Origin: FLUQ01 sp031551515
GTDB taxonomy: Bacteria; Desulfobacterota; Desulfovibrionia; Desulfovibrionales; Desulfovibrionaceae
Direction: 5' to 3'
Assembly (NCBI GenBank): GCA_031551515.1
Contig: JAVBNL010000011.1
Span: 85,329-149,328, forward strand
DNA length: 64,000 bases
Positions 32,888-41,071 of the stretch are shown here, piece after piece. Position 1 is the first letter of the stretch, and every line of letters begins with the position of its first letter. Below the pieces are notes generated by a model. The model worked only from the letters and a program-made list of their open reading frames with translations. It made no database searches and was not told where the DNA came from. Made by a program: the position numbers and the translations under genes.

Positions 32888-33501
32888 AAGCCCGTTACGA
32901 CAACCTTGACGAATACATCGCCGACCTGAACGCGGAAATAGAACGCGCGCCCGACTGCGCCAACCACCACTACAGCCTGGGGCTGGCGTATCTCAGCAAG
33001 CGCGATTTCCGCGAAGCGGAAAAATCCTTTCGCGAGGCTCTGGTCCATTCTCCCCGCCTGGCGGAAGCGTACGTGCAGCTGGGCGGCATCGCCATGCAGC
33101 GCGGCGACCTTGAGGGCTGCCTCAATTTGAACAAAGAGGCCGCCAATTGCCGCCCGCGTTTCGCCATCGCCTGGGGCAACATCGGGTTCGTGCACATGCA
33201 GCGCGGGGAAGCCAAAGAGGCCGTTCCGGCCCTGACCAAAGCCCTGAAATGGGACCCCAAGTTCATTCAGGCTCTGGCCACGCTGGCTTCCGCCCATCAC
33301 ATGCTGGGGGATGTTGAAAAAAGTATCGCGCTGGGCGAAAAGGCCGTGGCCATGCAGCCCGGTTTCGGCCCGGCCCATAACAACCTGGCCGTGGCCTACC
33401 TGGATGCGGGCAACCGCGAAAAAGCTCTGGAGCACGCCAAACTGGCGCTGCAAAGCGGCTATGAGCCGGCCCCGGAAATCCGCAAGGAACTGGACCTGTA
33501 A
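32884..33501 (+). CDS. Cytoplasmic TPR protein (205 aa)
   Basis: A pure TPR-type helical-repeat protein with no signal peptide. The repeats are clear: NHHYSLGLAYLSKRDFREAEKSFREALVHSPRLAEAYVQLGGIAMQRGDLEGCLNLNKEAANCRPRFAIAWGNIGFVHMQRGEAKEAVPALTKALKWDPKFIQALATLASAHHMLGDVEKSIALGEKAVAMQPGFGPAHNNLAVAYLDAGNREKALEHAKLAL, five 34-residue units with the W/L/G/Y/A/F/A/P pattern. The ATG overlaps the previous stop (ATGA). It is probably a docking protein for its operon partners (inference). Confidence 0.88.
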   Translation: MKARYDNLDEYIADLNAEIERAPDCANHHYSLGLAYLSKRDFREAEKSFREALVHSPRLAEAYVQLGGIAMQRGDLEGCLNLNKEAANCRPRFAIAWGNIGFVHMQRGEAKEAVPALTKALKWDPKFIQALATLASAHHMLGDVEKSIALGEKAVAMQPGFGPAHNNLAVAYLDAGNREKALEHAKLALQSGYEPAPEIRKELDL

Positions 33502-33519
33502 AAACCCGACGGAGAGCGC

Positions 33520-34527
33520 ATGAGCACGCGCGCCGCCTATCCCGCGCCTGTGGAGCGTGATTTCGTTCTCAGCGATTTCACCTTTCACACCGGCGAGAGC
33601 CTGCCCCAGCTGAAGGTCCGCTATCGGACCGTCGGCGATCCATCGGGCGTGCCCGCGCTTATCTTGCACGGCACGGCGCGTTCCGGCGCGGCCATGCTGG
33701 CCCCCGCTTTCGCCGATGAACTGTTCGGCCCCGGCCGGCCCCTGGATGCGGCGAAATACTATCTCATCCTGCCCGACGCCGTCGGGGCGGGCGATTCCGC
33801 CAAACCCTCCGACGGGCTGCGGGCCAAATTTCCCCGCTACAACTACGCCGACATGGTTCTGGCCCAATACCGCCTGCTGACGGAAGCGCTGGGCGTGGCC
33901 CATCTGCGCGTCATCGTGGGCAATTCAATGGGCGGCATGCACGCCTGGCTGTGGGCGGGAACCTACCCCGGTTTCATGGACGGCATCGTGCCGCTGGCCG
34001 CGCAGCCCGCGCCCATGTCCGGCCGCAACTGGATGCTGCGCCGCCTGCTGACCGATTCGGTGCGGCAAGACCCCGCCTGGATGGGCGGGGAGTATACGGA
34101 ACAGCCCGAGCGCTTCCGGCTGATGCATGTCTGGTACACCGTGGCTACCACCGGCGGCGATCTGGCGTATCTGGCCAAAGCGCCGAACCGTGAAGCGGCG
34201 GACGCATTGCTTGCCCGCATGCTGGCGCAGCAAACGAGCATGGACGCCAACGATTTTTTATACCAGTGGGACGCTTCCCGTGATTATGACCCCCTGCCGC
34301 TGCTGGACAAGGTCAAGGCGCGGGTGCTGGCCGTCAACTCCGCCGACGACGAGCGCAACCCGCATGAGAGCGGCCTGATGAACCGTGCGCTGGAGCGCTT
34401 GCAAAACGCCGAATACCACCTGATACCCGCCGCTGAAAACACCAGCGGCCACGCCACCACCATGACCGCATCCTTTTGGAAAGCCCGCCTGGAGCGGTTC
34501 ATGCAAACCCTGCCCGCGGGCGGATGA
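33520..34527 (+). CDS. MetX-like alpha/beta hydrolase
   Basis: 335 residues, resembling homoserine O-acetyltransferase (MetX) and related acyltransferase/hydrolase proteins. Layout: VRYRTVGDPSGVPALILHGTARSG (oxyanion side), VGAGDSAKPSDGLRAKFPRYNYADMVLAQYRLLTEALGV, nucleophile elbow VGNSMGGMHAWLWAGTYPGFM (catalytic Ser), acid in VLAVNSADDERNPHES, and the His in ENTSGHATTMTASFW. The GNSMGGM and NYAD elements are strong MetX features, but the block after the elbow is shorter, so a hydrolase role is as likely as acyl transfer. GGAG precedes the ATG. Confidence 0.82.
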   Translation: MSTRAAYPAPVERDFVLSDFTFHTGESLPQLKVRYRTVGDPSGVPALILHGTARSGAAMLAPAFADELFGPGRPLDAAKYYLILPDAVGAGDSAKPSDGLRAKFPRYNYADMVLAQYRLLTEALGVAHLRVIVGNSMGGMHAWLWAGTYPGFMDGIVPLAAQPAPMSGRNWMLRRLLTDSVRQDPAWMGGEYTEQPERFRLMHVWYTVATTGGDLAYLAKAPNREAADALLARMLAQQTSMDANDFLYQWDASRDYDPLPLLDKVKARVLAVNSADDERNPHESGLMNRALERLQNAEYHLIPAAENTSGHATTMTASFWKARLERFMQTLPAGG

Positions 34528-34541
34528 GACCCGGAACACCT

Positions 34542-35141
34542 ATGGCACGAGAATCCAATTCCAACGGTTTTTACGACACCTTCGCTCCGTTCTACCCGGT
34601 CTTTGACCTCTTTCTGGGCGCGCCCAAAAAGATCATGGTCCGCCGCATCAACAAAGAAAAGCCCGGCCGGCTGCTTGAAATCGGCGTGGGCCGGGGCGAC
34701 ACCCTGGCCGCCTACACGCACCCCGAACTGACCGGCATCGACATATCCCAGGGCATGCTGGCTTTCGCCCGCAAACGCAAGCTGGCCAATTGCTCTTTGC
34801 ACGTCATGGATGCGGGGGCCATGGAATTTACCGACGCCTCCTTTGAGTACGCGGTGCTGGCCTATGTGCTTTCGGTCATACCCGACCCCGCCAAGGCGCT
34901 GAGCGAGGTGCACCGGGTGCTTTCGCCCGGCGGCCGCGCCTTCATCCTCAACCACGACCCTTCCGGCCCCTTGCGGCAGAAAATGAACCGCCTGGTGGCG
35001 CCGCTGGTCTCCAAGTGCCTGCGGTTTTCAGCGGTGTTTGATGTGCAGACGGTGATCGACCCGGCCAAATTCAGCATTATCGAACGCAAACGCTGCGCCA
35101 TCATCCCCCACATCACGCTGTTCGTGCTGGAAAGGTTGTAA
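34542..35141 (+). CDS. Class I SAM-dependent methyltransferase
   Basis: 199 residues. The Rossmann-type methyltransferase motifs are in order: RLLEIGVGRGDTLAAY (motif I), TGIDISQGMLAFARKRK (motif II), DASFEYAVLAYVLSVIPDPAKALSEVHRVLSPGGRAFILNHD (motifs III-IV). A substrate head is not readable. Similar proteins in this group methylate phosphatidylethanolamine (PmtA type), as the N-terminus FYDTFAPFYPVFDLFLGAPKKIMVRRI also suggests, but this is not proven. Of several starts I chose the ATG at 34542 with GGAACACCT upstream; an ATG at 34524 overlaps the preceding stop. AT-rich DNA follows. Confidence 0.83.
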   Translation: MARESNSNGFYDTFAPFYPVFDLFLGAPKKIMVRRINKEKPGRLLEIGVGRGDTLAAYTHPELTGIDISQGMLAFARKRKLANCSLHVMDAGAMEFTDASFEYAVLAYVLSVIPDPAKALSEVHRVLSPGGRAFILNHDPSGPLRQKMNRLVAPLVSKCLRFSAVFDVQTVIDPAKFSIIERKRCAIIPHITLFVLERL

Positions 35142-35155
35142 TTTTCATTTTGATA

Positions 35156-35182
35156 ATTTTATCGTTTTGATAACGATAAAAT
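35156..35182. promoter_or_regulatory. AT-rich hairpin ahead of corA
   Basis: ATTTTATCGTT (35156-35166) and AACGATAAAAT (35172-35182) form a perfect 11-bp stem around TTGAT. The whole stretch 35141-35215 is AT-rich, unlike its surroundings, and holds several TATA-like boxes. It may end the methyltransferase transcript, or be an operator in the corA promoter. Confidence 0.5.
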
Positions 35183-35258
35183 ACAATTATTTTATATTGA
35201 TATGGAAACACAAATTTCCAGGCTTCTAGAGAAAAACCTCGTCGCATAGAGGGCGGAC

Positions 35259-36386
35259 ATGGCCGCGCAGACCAAAACACCGGGCGGGCAGCAGAACGGA
35301 GCGCGCAAAAAAAAGCGCACCGTGCACCGCATCACAGCCAAGCCCCGCATCACCCCCGGCGCCGCGCCGGGAGCGCTGATTCCGCTTCCCTGTTCCGCCC
35401 CGGCTTCCGTGCGCGTTCTGCGCCTGGGCAAAGGCGCGGCGGCGCGCGCGCCTGAAGACTGGCCGGACCTGGCGGCCCTGCCGCTGCCCGATCCCAAGAT
35501 TGAAACCTGCTGGGTGCGGGTGACCGGCATGGGCGAAGTGCCGCCCCTTCTGGCCATTACCCAGTTTTACGGCATCCGCCGCATGGCCCTTGAGGACATT
35601 CTCAGCCCCGGCTGGCGCACGAAAATGGAAGAGTATGACGACTACCTCTTCTTCGTGCTGCAGACCCCGCCCGACGCCGCCACGGGCGAAAAGGGCGAGC
35701 ACTTCTCGCTGTTCTGCAAAGCCGGGCTGGTCATCACCTTTGAAGAATCGCCCACCACGCTCATCGACAGCCTGTGGGAACGCCTGCAAAAAGAGCCGCC
35801 TTCGCCCCGCATTACCCACCTGGCGGGCTTTTTGACTTACCAGACCCTTGACCTGATCGTTGACCGCTTTTTTCCGCATCTGGACCAGAAAGACGAAGCC
35901 CTGGCCGACCTGGAAGAAAGCCTCAGTCACCGCTCGCCGGGCCGCGCGGAACTCGGCCGCCTGCACTATATCAAACGCGACCTTCTGACCCTGCGGCGGC
36001 TGCTTTCACCCTACCGCGAGCTGGGCGCTGGCCTGCGCCAGCACCGGCGGCTTGAATCCGCAACAGAGCTGCGCCCGTATCTCAACGACCTTGCCGACCA
36101 CATTTTGCAGGCCGGAGAGCTGCTTGAAACCTACCACGAAGTGGCGAAATCACTGGACGAAATCTATCAGACGGCCATGACCAACCGCATGAACGAGATC
36201 ATCAAGGTGCTGACCATCATCTCCACGGTGTTCATGCCCTTGTCGTTTCTGGCCGGGGTCTACGGCATGAACTTCGAATTCATGCCGGAACTGAAGACAT
36301 CTTACGGCTACCCCGTGGTATTGGGCATCATGGCGGCCATTGCCGTCGGCATGCTCTGGTTTTTCCGCAAAAAGAGATGGCTGTGA
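35259..36386 (+). CDS. corA: CorA-family Mg/Co transporter
   Basis: 375 residues, pentameric inner-membrane divalent-cation channel. The N-terminal cytoplasmic domain carries the typical start of the CorA funnel (CWVRVTGMGEVPPLLAITQFYGIRRMALEDILSPGWRTKMEEYDDYLFFVLQ) and the long stalk helix. The selectivity motif YGMNF is at residues 335-339 (GMN 336-338), between the two C-terminal membrane helices (VLTIISTVFMPLSFLAGVYGMN and VVLGIMAAIAVGMLWFF). The first 50 residues are a basic/Pro-rich tail not usual in the family. The ATG follows GGGCGGA. An AT-rich upstream block is probably the promoter. Confidence 0.93.
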   Translation: MAAQTKTPGGQQNGARKKKRTVHRITAKPRITPGAAPGALIPLPCSAPASVRVLRLGKGAAARAPEDWPDLAALPLPDPKIETCWVRVTGMGEVPPLLAITQFYGIRRMALEDILSPGWRTKMEEYDDYLFFVLQTPPDAATGEKGEHFSLFCKAGLVITFEESPTTLIDSLWERLQKEPPSPRITHLAGFLTYQTLDLIVDRFFPHLDQKDEALADLEESLSHRSPGRAELGRLHYIKRDLLTLRRLLSPYRELGAGLRQHRRLESATELRPYLNDLADHILQAGELLETYHEVAKSLDEIYQTAMTNRMNEIIKVLTIISTVFMPLSFLAGVYGMNFEFMPELKTSYGYPVVLGIMAAIAVGMLWFFRKKRWL

Positions 36387-36481
36387 AATAGAATGGCCTC
36401 TGTGGGCATGGAATCATTAGCGTTCATACGGAAACTTACCGGACGCCTTCCGATTGTCCAAGCCCGTAAAGGCCGTATGTT

Positions 36482-36505
36482 CCCCCCGCCGGGGGTTCTT
36501 TTTTT
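36482..36505 (+). terminator. Terminator after corA
   Basis: CCCCC and GGGGG pair around GCC/CGCC and are followed by TTCTTTTTTT. It lies about 96 nt after the corA stop, ahead of the convergent MBL gene. Confidence 0.75.
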
Positions 36506-36536
36506 CGGCTGGTCCGCCGCCGGAAATTACCCCTGA

Positions 36537-36579
36537 GCATTTCACTCGTGAAATGCTTGCAAGGATTTTCCTGAAAATC
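36537..36579. repeat. Two tandem short palindromes
   Basis: GCATTTCAC-TC-GTGAAATGC (36537-36556) is a perfect 9-bp inverted repeat, followed seven bases later by GATTTTC-CT-GAAAATC (36564-36579). They lie just before the 3' end of a convergent gene. They could be binding sites or parts of a REP-like unit. The sequence GGTCCGCC before them recalls the intergenic repeat core. Confidence 0.5.
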
Positions 36580-36640
36580 TTTGCCGCGAAAAAGCGCAGA
36601 CGAGCTTTGCCCGCCGTTACGCGACTATTTCAAGCGTTAC

Positions 36641-37387
36641 CTACTCTTGGATGGCCAGCGAAGTCGGCTCCAGCACCAGGTTGATGCGGCGCTCGCCTTC
36701 ATCCACGGTTCCGGCCGGAATGATGACGGTTTCGTGGCCGTAATTGTCCGCGTAACAGTGCTTTTCATCCACCCACAAGATGCGGTCGTGGCCGGGGATG
36801 ACCCGCTGCGCCATGGCGCGGCCCTTGGCCACGCTGTTGCGGGTCGCCACGGGGTCAAGGCTCATGCCCGCGGAGCCGCGCGCCAGTTCCGTCAGGTTTT
36901 TGATGGCGTCGCCGGCCAGCAGGGTTTTGGGCATGCCGGGGGCGGTCAAAAGCAGGCCCATGCAGCCGGGGGTGTGCCCGGGCAAGTGCACGGCCGTGGC
37001 GCCCGGCACGACTTCCGCGCCTTCCTTGACGGTTTCAAGGCGGCCGGTAGCCTGTATGCCCTTGTAGTAGAACCGGGGCTGTACGATATCCGTGCCTTTT
37101 TCGGCCCAGGCGGCTTCATCTTCGTGCATGATCATGCGCGCGTTGGGGAAAAAGTCGAAGTTGTACACGTGGTCTTCATGAAAATGGCTGAAGACCAGGG
37201 TGTCGATCTCTTCGGGTTTGATGCCCAATTCCGCCAGCCGGGGCAGAAGGCTCATGCGCCTGTTGGAACCGCCGCAATCGAACAGCGCTTTTTTGCCGCC
37301 GGCCTCAAAATAGACCACGGCGCTCCACTCCAAGAACCCCGTACGCAGTTTGCCGGGAAATCCGGTGAACACCATTTCGATACGCAT
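36641..37387 (-). CDS. Metallo-beta-lactamase-fold hydrolase
   Basis: 248 residues, MBL fold with the metal site FSHFHEDHVYNFDFF near residue 71 (H-x-H-x-D-H, with Phe and Glu in the variable places), HLPGHTPGCMGLLL with the next His, and LLAGDAIKN with the Asp. The final His is probably in VIPGHDRIL. The ATG at 37387 has AGGAGGTCGG upstream. The N-terminus (IEMVFTGFPGKL) suits a free-standing hydrolase such as lactonases, but the substrate is unknown. It is the only - strand gene in this stretch and faces corA. Confidence 0.88.
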   Translation of the reverse strand: MRIEMVFTGFPGKLRTGFLEWSAVVYFEAGGKKALFDCGGSNRRMSLLPRLAELGIKPEEIDTLVFSHFHEDHVYNFDFFPNARMIMHEDEAAWAEKGTDIVQPRFYYKGIQATGRLETVKEGAEVVPGATAVHLPGHTPGCMGLLLTAPGMPKTLLAGDAIKNLTELARGSAGMSLDPVATRNSVAKGRAMAQRVIPGHDRILWVDEKHCYADNYGHETVIIPAGTVDEGERRINLVLEPTSLAIQE

Positions 37388-37566
37388 ACCGACCTCCTGG
37401 TCGTGGTGCTGAGGGTTGACGGCGGCTCGCCGCAACGTGCCTGACGCTGATATCTTCCGTTACCGATGTACTGCTGATGCGAACCGCGCGCAACGCTTTC
37501 CTTTTCGGCGGCGAACCGGACCGCCGCCGCTTTGCGAGTGAAAAAAATCATGTTACCGTGCCCCCC

Positions 37567-38283
37567 ATGATCAAGGTCGCCCACGTATCGCACACCTTCG
37601 GCCCCTTTTGGGCCGTCAAAGACTGCACATTCACCCTGGGCAAGGGCGATTTCCTTTTCCTTTCAGGTCCTTCCGGCGCGGGCAAGACGACGCTTTTGCG
37701 CATTCTTTACGGCGCGTTGCCTTTGCAGCGCGGGGAAGCGCGCGTGGCGGGCTTTTCGCTGGGCAACCTCAGCAAAAAGCAGGTGCCGCTGCTGCGCCGC
37801 CAGGTCAGCGTGGTGTTTCAAGATTTCAAGATATTGCCGGAACGTTCGGTCACGGCCAACATCGCCCTGCCGCTTGAAGTGCGGGGTCTCGCGCCCCTGC
37901 ATGTGGAGCGCCGGGTGCGGGCGGTGGCCAAAGCCCTGAATCTGGACGGACGGCTGAACACGCCCTGCGGCGAACTTTCCGGCGGAGAGCAGCAACGCGT
38001 GGCCGTGGCCCGTTCTTTCGTGGTCAACCCGCAGGTGCTGCTGGCGGACGAGCCCACCGGCAACCTGGACCCCGAACTTTCGCTGCGCCTGATGGACCTG
38101 TTCATGCAATTTCAGGCTTACGGCACCACTATCATCTTTGCCACGCACAGCCATGAGCTGCTTCGCCGCCACCCCTCCGCCCGGTTGATGCGGCTTGAAG
38201 AAGGCATGATAACCTACGCCAACTGGCCGGGGGCCATTCTGACCCGCCGCGCGGACAGAGACCAAGCGGAGGCCATGCTGTGA
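37567..38283 (+). CDS. ftsE: Cell division ATP-binding protein FtsE
   Basis: 238 residues, ABC ATPase of the FtsEX complex, which activates peptidoglycan hydrolases at the septum. Walker A SGPSGAGKTTLL, Q-loop VVFQDFKIL, signature LSGGEQQRVAVARSF, Walker B VLLADEPTGNLD and switch FATHSHELL are all present. The ATG at 37567 gives MIKVAHVSHTFGPFWAV; a longer frame has no ribosome site. It overlaps ftsX by four bases (GTGA). No EnvC or other hydrolase gene is next to it. Confidence 0.92.
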   Translation: MIKVAHVSHTFGPFWAVKDCTFTLGKGDFLFLSGPSGAGKTTLLRILYGALPLQRGEARVAGFSLGNLSKKQVPLLRRQVSVVFQDFKILPERSVTANIALPLEVRGLAPLHVERRVRAVAKALNLDGRLNTPCGELSGGEQQRVAVARSFVVNPQVLLADEPTGNLDPELSLRLMDLFMQFQAYGTTIIFATHSHELLRRHPSARLMRLEEGMITYANWPGAILTRRADRDQAEAML

Positions 38284-39179
38284 TCCGCATTTTCATCCGT
38301 CTGACCTTGCAAGGCCTGCGCGACCTTTCGCTCAACCCCTGGGCCCAGACCCTGACCCTTGCGGCCGTAACCCTGGTGGCCTTTTTGTCCGGCCTTTTCC
38401 TGATGGCGCTGGTGACCCTGAACCACCAGCTGGGCACCATCCGGGGGGAAACGGTCTTTCAGGTCTACTGGAAAAGCGGCTCGGACATGCAGAGCGTGCG
38501 CGCGCAATGGGAAGGGGTGCGCCATGTGCCGGGTTTCGCCCGTCTACGCACCTTCACCCCTGAAGAGGCCATGAAAAGCCTCAGCGAACGCCTGGGTCGC
38601 TCGGAACGGGCGGGAAACAGCCTGGACAAGGCCTTTCCCGTGCTGGGGGAGAGGAACCCCCTGCCGCCCACCGCCCTGATAACTTTTGTGCCCAAAGACG
38701 AAAATTTCGAACGCTGGCTGGGTGAGGTTACGGATTACCTGAAGAACCTGGCCGGGGTGGAGCGGGTTGCCGCAACCCCCCTGCGGGACGAGTTGGGCCA
38801 GGCCTGGCGCAAGATCAGCCAGTATGTAATGTGGCCTTCCATCGCCTTTTTGTGCCTGGTGCTGGCGCTGGTCGTGGGCAACACCATCCGCCTTTCGCTG
38901 ATTTCGCGCGGGCAGGAGGTTGAAATTCTGCGCCTGGTGGGGGCTTTCACCTGGTACATACGCCTGCCGCTGGTTGTGGGCGGGGCGGCGCAAGGCGCGC
39001 TGGGCGGCTGTTTCGCCCTGGCCATGCTGCATTTCATGCACCAGCACATCAAAGACGTGCTCAATTTCCCGCCGCTGATGATGGAAATACGCTTTCTGCC
39101 GCCGGAGCTGGCGGTGCTGCTGGTGGCCGTGCCCGCGCTGATGGGAATCATCGGCAGCTGGACCGCCGTCAGAGATTAG
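38280..39179 (+). CDS. ftsX: Cell division permease-like protein FtsX
   Basis: 299 residues, partner of FtsE. The start is a GTG overlapping the ftsE stop. It has one N-terminal transmembrane helix (LTLAAVTLVAFLSGLFLMALV), a large periplasmic domain (ETVFQVYWKSGSDMQS ... GVRHVPGFARLRTFTPEEAM ... PTALITFVPKDENFERWLGEVTDYLKNLAGVERV), then three membrane helices toward the end (WPSIAFLCLVLALVVGNTIRL, QGALGGCFALAMLHFM, LAVLLVAVPALMGII), the FtsX topology. The GNTIRLSL element after helix two is a family marker. Confidence 0.9.
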   Translation: MIRIFIRLTLQGLRDLSLNPWAQTLTLAAVTLVAFLSGLFLMALVTLNHQLGTIRGETVFQVYWKSGSDMQSVRAQWEGVRHVPGFARLRTFTPEEAMKSLSERLGRSERAGNSLDKAFPVLGERNPLPPTALITFVPKDENFERWLGEVTDYLKNLAGVERVAATPLRDELGQAWRKISQYVMWPSIAFLCLVLALVVGNTIRLSLISRGQEVEILRLVGAFTWYIRLPLVVGGAAQGALGGCFALAMLHFMHQHIKDVLNFPPLMMEIRFLPPELAVLLVAVPALMGIIGSWTAVRD

Positions 39180-39210
39180 GGAAGCGTGGCGAACAAAAAT
39201 CCTCAGTAAT

Positions 39211-39636
39211 TTAGGGTAACACCAACTCCCCCCGCTCGTTCAGCGTGAAGAACGGGTTCCAGGCCACTTCCCACAAATGCCCGTCCGGGTCGGCGAAATA
39301 GCCGCTGTGCCCGCCCCAGAAGACATCCTGGGCCGGTTTCACGATGCGGCCGCCCGCTTTTTCCGCCTCGCCCAGAATGCGGGCCACGTCTTCTTTCGCT
39401 CGCACGTTCTGGGCCAGGGTCACGCCGCGAAAACCGCGCCCTTCCGCCGGGACCCTCGCGTCCTCGGCCAGTTTCTCCCAGGGGTACAGCGCCAGCACCA
39501 GTCCGCCCAACTGCATGAAGACAATGCCTTCGTTGCTGCAGCTTGCGGGCTTCCAGCCCAACCCCTGTTCGTAAAAGGCCCGCGCGGTTGCAAGGTCGGC
39601 CGAGCCAAGGGTCACGATGCTGCATCTGGGGTCCAT
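39211..39636 (-). CDS. VOC/glyoxalase-superfamily protein
   Basis: 141 residues of the vicinal-oxygen-chelate fold with two beta-alpha-beta-beta-beta units: SIVTLGSADLATARAFYEQGLGWKPAS (strand-helix opening) and GVTLAQNVRAKEDVARILGEAEKAGGRIVKPAQDVFWGGHSGYFADPDGHLWEVAWNPFF (second unit ending in the classic GYFADPDGHLWEV with the metal-binding Glu). No substrate is readable; candidates are glyoxalase-like or extradiol-type functions. The upstream neighbour on the - strand is the DUF486 protein gene. Confidence 0.85.
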   Translation of the reverse strand: MDPRCSIVTLGSADLATARAFYEQGLGWKPASCSNEGIVFMQLGGLVLALYPWEKLAEDARVPAEGRGFRGVTLAQNVRAKEDVARILGEAEKAGGRIVKPAQDVFWGGHSGYFADPDGHLWEVAWNPFFTLNERGELVLP

Positions 39637-39645
39637 GCGTTTTCC

Positions 39646-39999
39646 CTACCATTCCTTGAAGATGATTATCGTCGCAATGACGATCAGGACGAAACCGACC
39701 AGATAGTTCCACTTGAAGGGCTGCCCCAGGTAGAACACGGAAAAGAACATGAAGATGGTCAGCGAGAGCACTTCCTGAATGGTTTTCAACTGCGTGGCGT
39801 TGAAATAGCCGTACCCGTAGCGGTTGGCGGGCACCTGCAGGCAGTATTCGAAAAAGGCGATGCCCCAGCTGACCAGAATGACCACAAAAAGCGAAGTGGA
39901 ACGGTACTTCAGATGCCCGTACCAGGCCACGGTCATAAACAGGTTGGAGCAAAAAAGAAGGCCGATGGTCATCACCGGCACGGATATGGAAAAAGGCAT
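39646..39999 (-). CDS. DUF486-family small multispan membrane protein
   Basis: 117 residues with three to four membrane helices: MPFSISVPVMTIGLLFCSNLFMTVAWYGHL, LFVVILVSWGIAFFEYCLQVPANRYGYG, TIQEVLSLTIFMFFSVFYLGQPF and LVGFVLIVIATIIIF. The run WGIAFFEYCLQVPANRYGYG is the family signature of DUF486, small DMT-superfamily proteins of unknown substrate. The ATG at 39999 has GAGG eight bases upstream; a GTG nine bases before is less likely. It lies ten bases ahead of the VOC gene. Confidence 0.88.
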   Translation of the reverse strand: MPFSISVPVMTIGLLFCSNLFMTVAWYGHLKYRSTSLFVVILVSWGIAFFEYCLQVPANRYGYGYFNATQLKTIQEVLSLTIFMFFSVFYLGQPFKWNYLVGFVLIVIATIIIFKEW

Positions 40000-40100
40000 G
40001 GCGCACACCTCGCGTCAACAAATATGCCGCCCTGATATGCCTGTCGCACCTTTCAGTCAACGGCCTTTCAAGAGCGGCGCACCCAAGGGCATTTCCGGCT

Positions 40101-40961
40101 TCAGCCGGAGGTATCGACGAATTTGCCCTCTTCGCGCAGCAGCATATCCAGCAGCAAGTTCCGGACCATGCTTTCAGACACGGCGTCCGTCTTGCCCATG
40201 CGCGCGGCCTGGGCGGCGGCCGCTTCTTCCGCCCCGGTCTGCGCTCTCGCGGCCGTGACCGCCAGAATGTCGGCCTGGTGGTTCAGGTGTTTGGCTTCGT
40301 TGGCGTAGGTTCCCGCCATGACCCGGTAACCGGAAGCGAGCGTTTTCGCCGTAACCGCGCTTTCAGACAGCGTGGTCAAGTTGGCGTCGATGTCCGCGAA
40401 ATCATCCGTCGCATTGAAATTCTTCAGGTCCGAAATGTCGCGCAAGCTTAAACTTGAGGCCGCGTTGCCCATCTGAATGGACAAATCCGCGCTTTTGCCG
40501 TCGCCCGCGACGGTCAGACGTTCATCGCCGGCCCAGCCGTCGCCGTCCAGCAGCGAGATGCCGTTGTATTTGGCGCCGGAAACAATGCCTTTCAGGCTTG
40601 AAGCCAGCGTATTGTACGCAGCCTCCGCTCCCGAATCCGCCGTGCCGTCTTTGACCGACTGGGCTATGCCCTGCATTTTGGCCAGAATCTCTTCTATTGA
40701 GGTTGCGGCGTCCTGGGCTATTTTCGCGATCGCCGCCCCTTCATCCGCGTTGTTTGAGGCCTGGCGCAGCATGCCCGCGTCGGAGCGGATACGCCCGGTC
40801 AGCGCAGCGGCCGAGATCTCTCTGCCGCTTTGCGGTCGGGGGTGCAGCAAGGTGTCGGCGATAACGTCGTTAAGGCTGCCCCCGCCGGCGATAGCCTGGG
40901 CAAGAAACTGCTGTCCCAAAAGGGCCAGCGTCTGCGAGCGCAGCGAGGGTGACCACGACAT
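40101..40961 (-). CDS. Flagellin-like protein behind a sigma-28 promoter
   Basis: 286 residues, secreted-filament type. The part RIRSDAGMLRQASNNADEGAAIAKIAQDAATSIEEILAKMQGIAQSVKDGTADSGAEAA matches the flagellin D1 helix ('A-x-x-x-A-x-x-G-x-x-x-x-x-x-x-x-L-x-x-I-x-x-x-L-x-x-x-R-x-L-A'), but the normal opening 'I-N-T-N-x-x-S-L-x-A-Q-x' is replaced by MSWSPSLRSQTLALLGQQFLAQ. The end lacks the standard Arg-x-x-x-G-A-x-x-N-R-L motif; it has VMAGTYANEAKHLNHQADILAVTAARAQTGAEEAAAAQ. There is no Sec signal, in line with flagellar export. It is perhaps a minor filament or hook-associated subunit. No flagellar cluster is nearby; the promoter supports this link. Confidence 0.75.
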   Translation of the reverse strand: MSWSPSLRSQTLALLGQQFLAQAIAGGGSLNDVIADTLLHPRPQSGREISAAALTGRIRSDAGMLRQASNNADEGAAIAKIAQDAATSIEEILAKMQGIAQSVKDGTADSGAEAAYNTLASSLKGIVSGAKYNGISLLDGDGWAGDERLTVAGDGKSADLSIQMGNAASSLSLRDISDLKNFNATDDFADIDANLTTLSESAVTAKTLASGYRVMAGTYANEAKHLNHQADILAVTAARAQTGAEEAAAAQAARMGKTDAVSESMVRNLLLDMLLREEGKFVDTSG

Positions 40962-40998
40962 GATGCCTTGCCTCCAACAGGTGTTTCACACGTCTATT

Positions 40999-41026
40999 GT
41001 ATCGGCAAAGCGTTGGGGAAAGTTTA
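40999..41026 (-). promoter_or_regulatory. Sigma-28 (FliA) type promoter
   Basis: On the - strand TAAACTTT (41026-41019) and GCCGATAC (41006-40999) match the flagellar consensus TAAA-N15-GCCGATAA with 16 bases after TAAA. It is 37 bp ahead of the flagellin-like ATG, giving a leader of about 30 nt. Confidence 0.8.
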
Positions 41027-41071
41027 GAGGCGAAAGGATGCGGCAAGGCCCTGATTTTCTAACGTGGCCTT

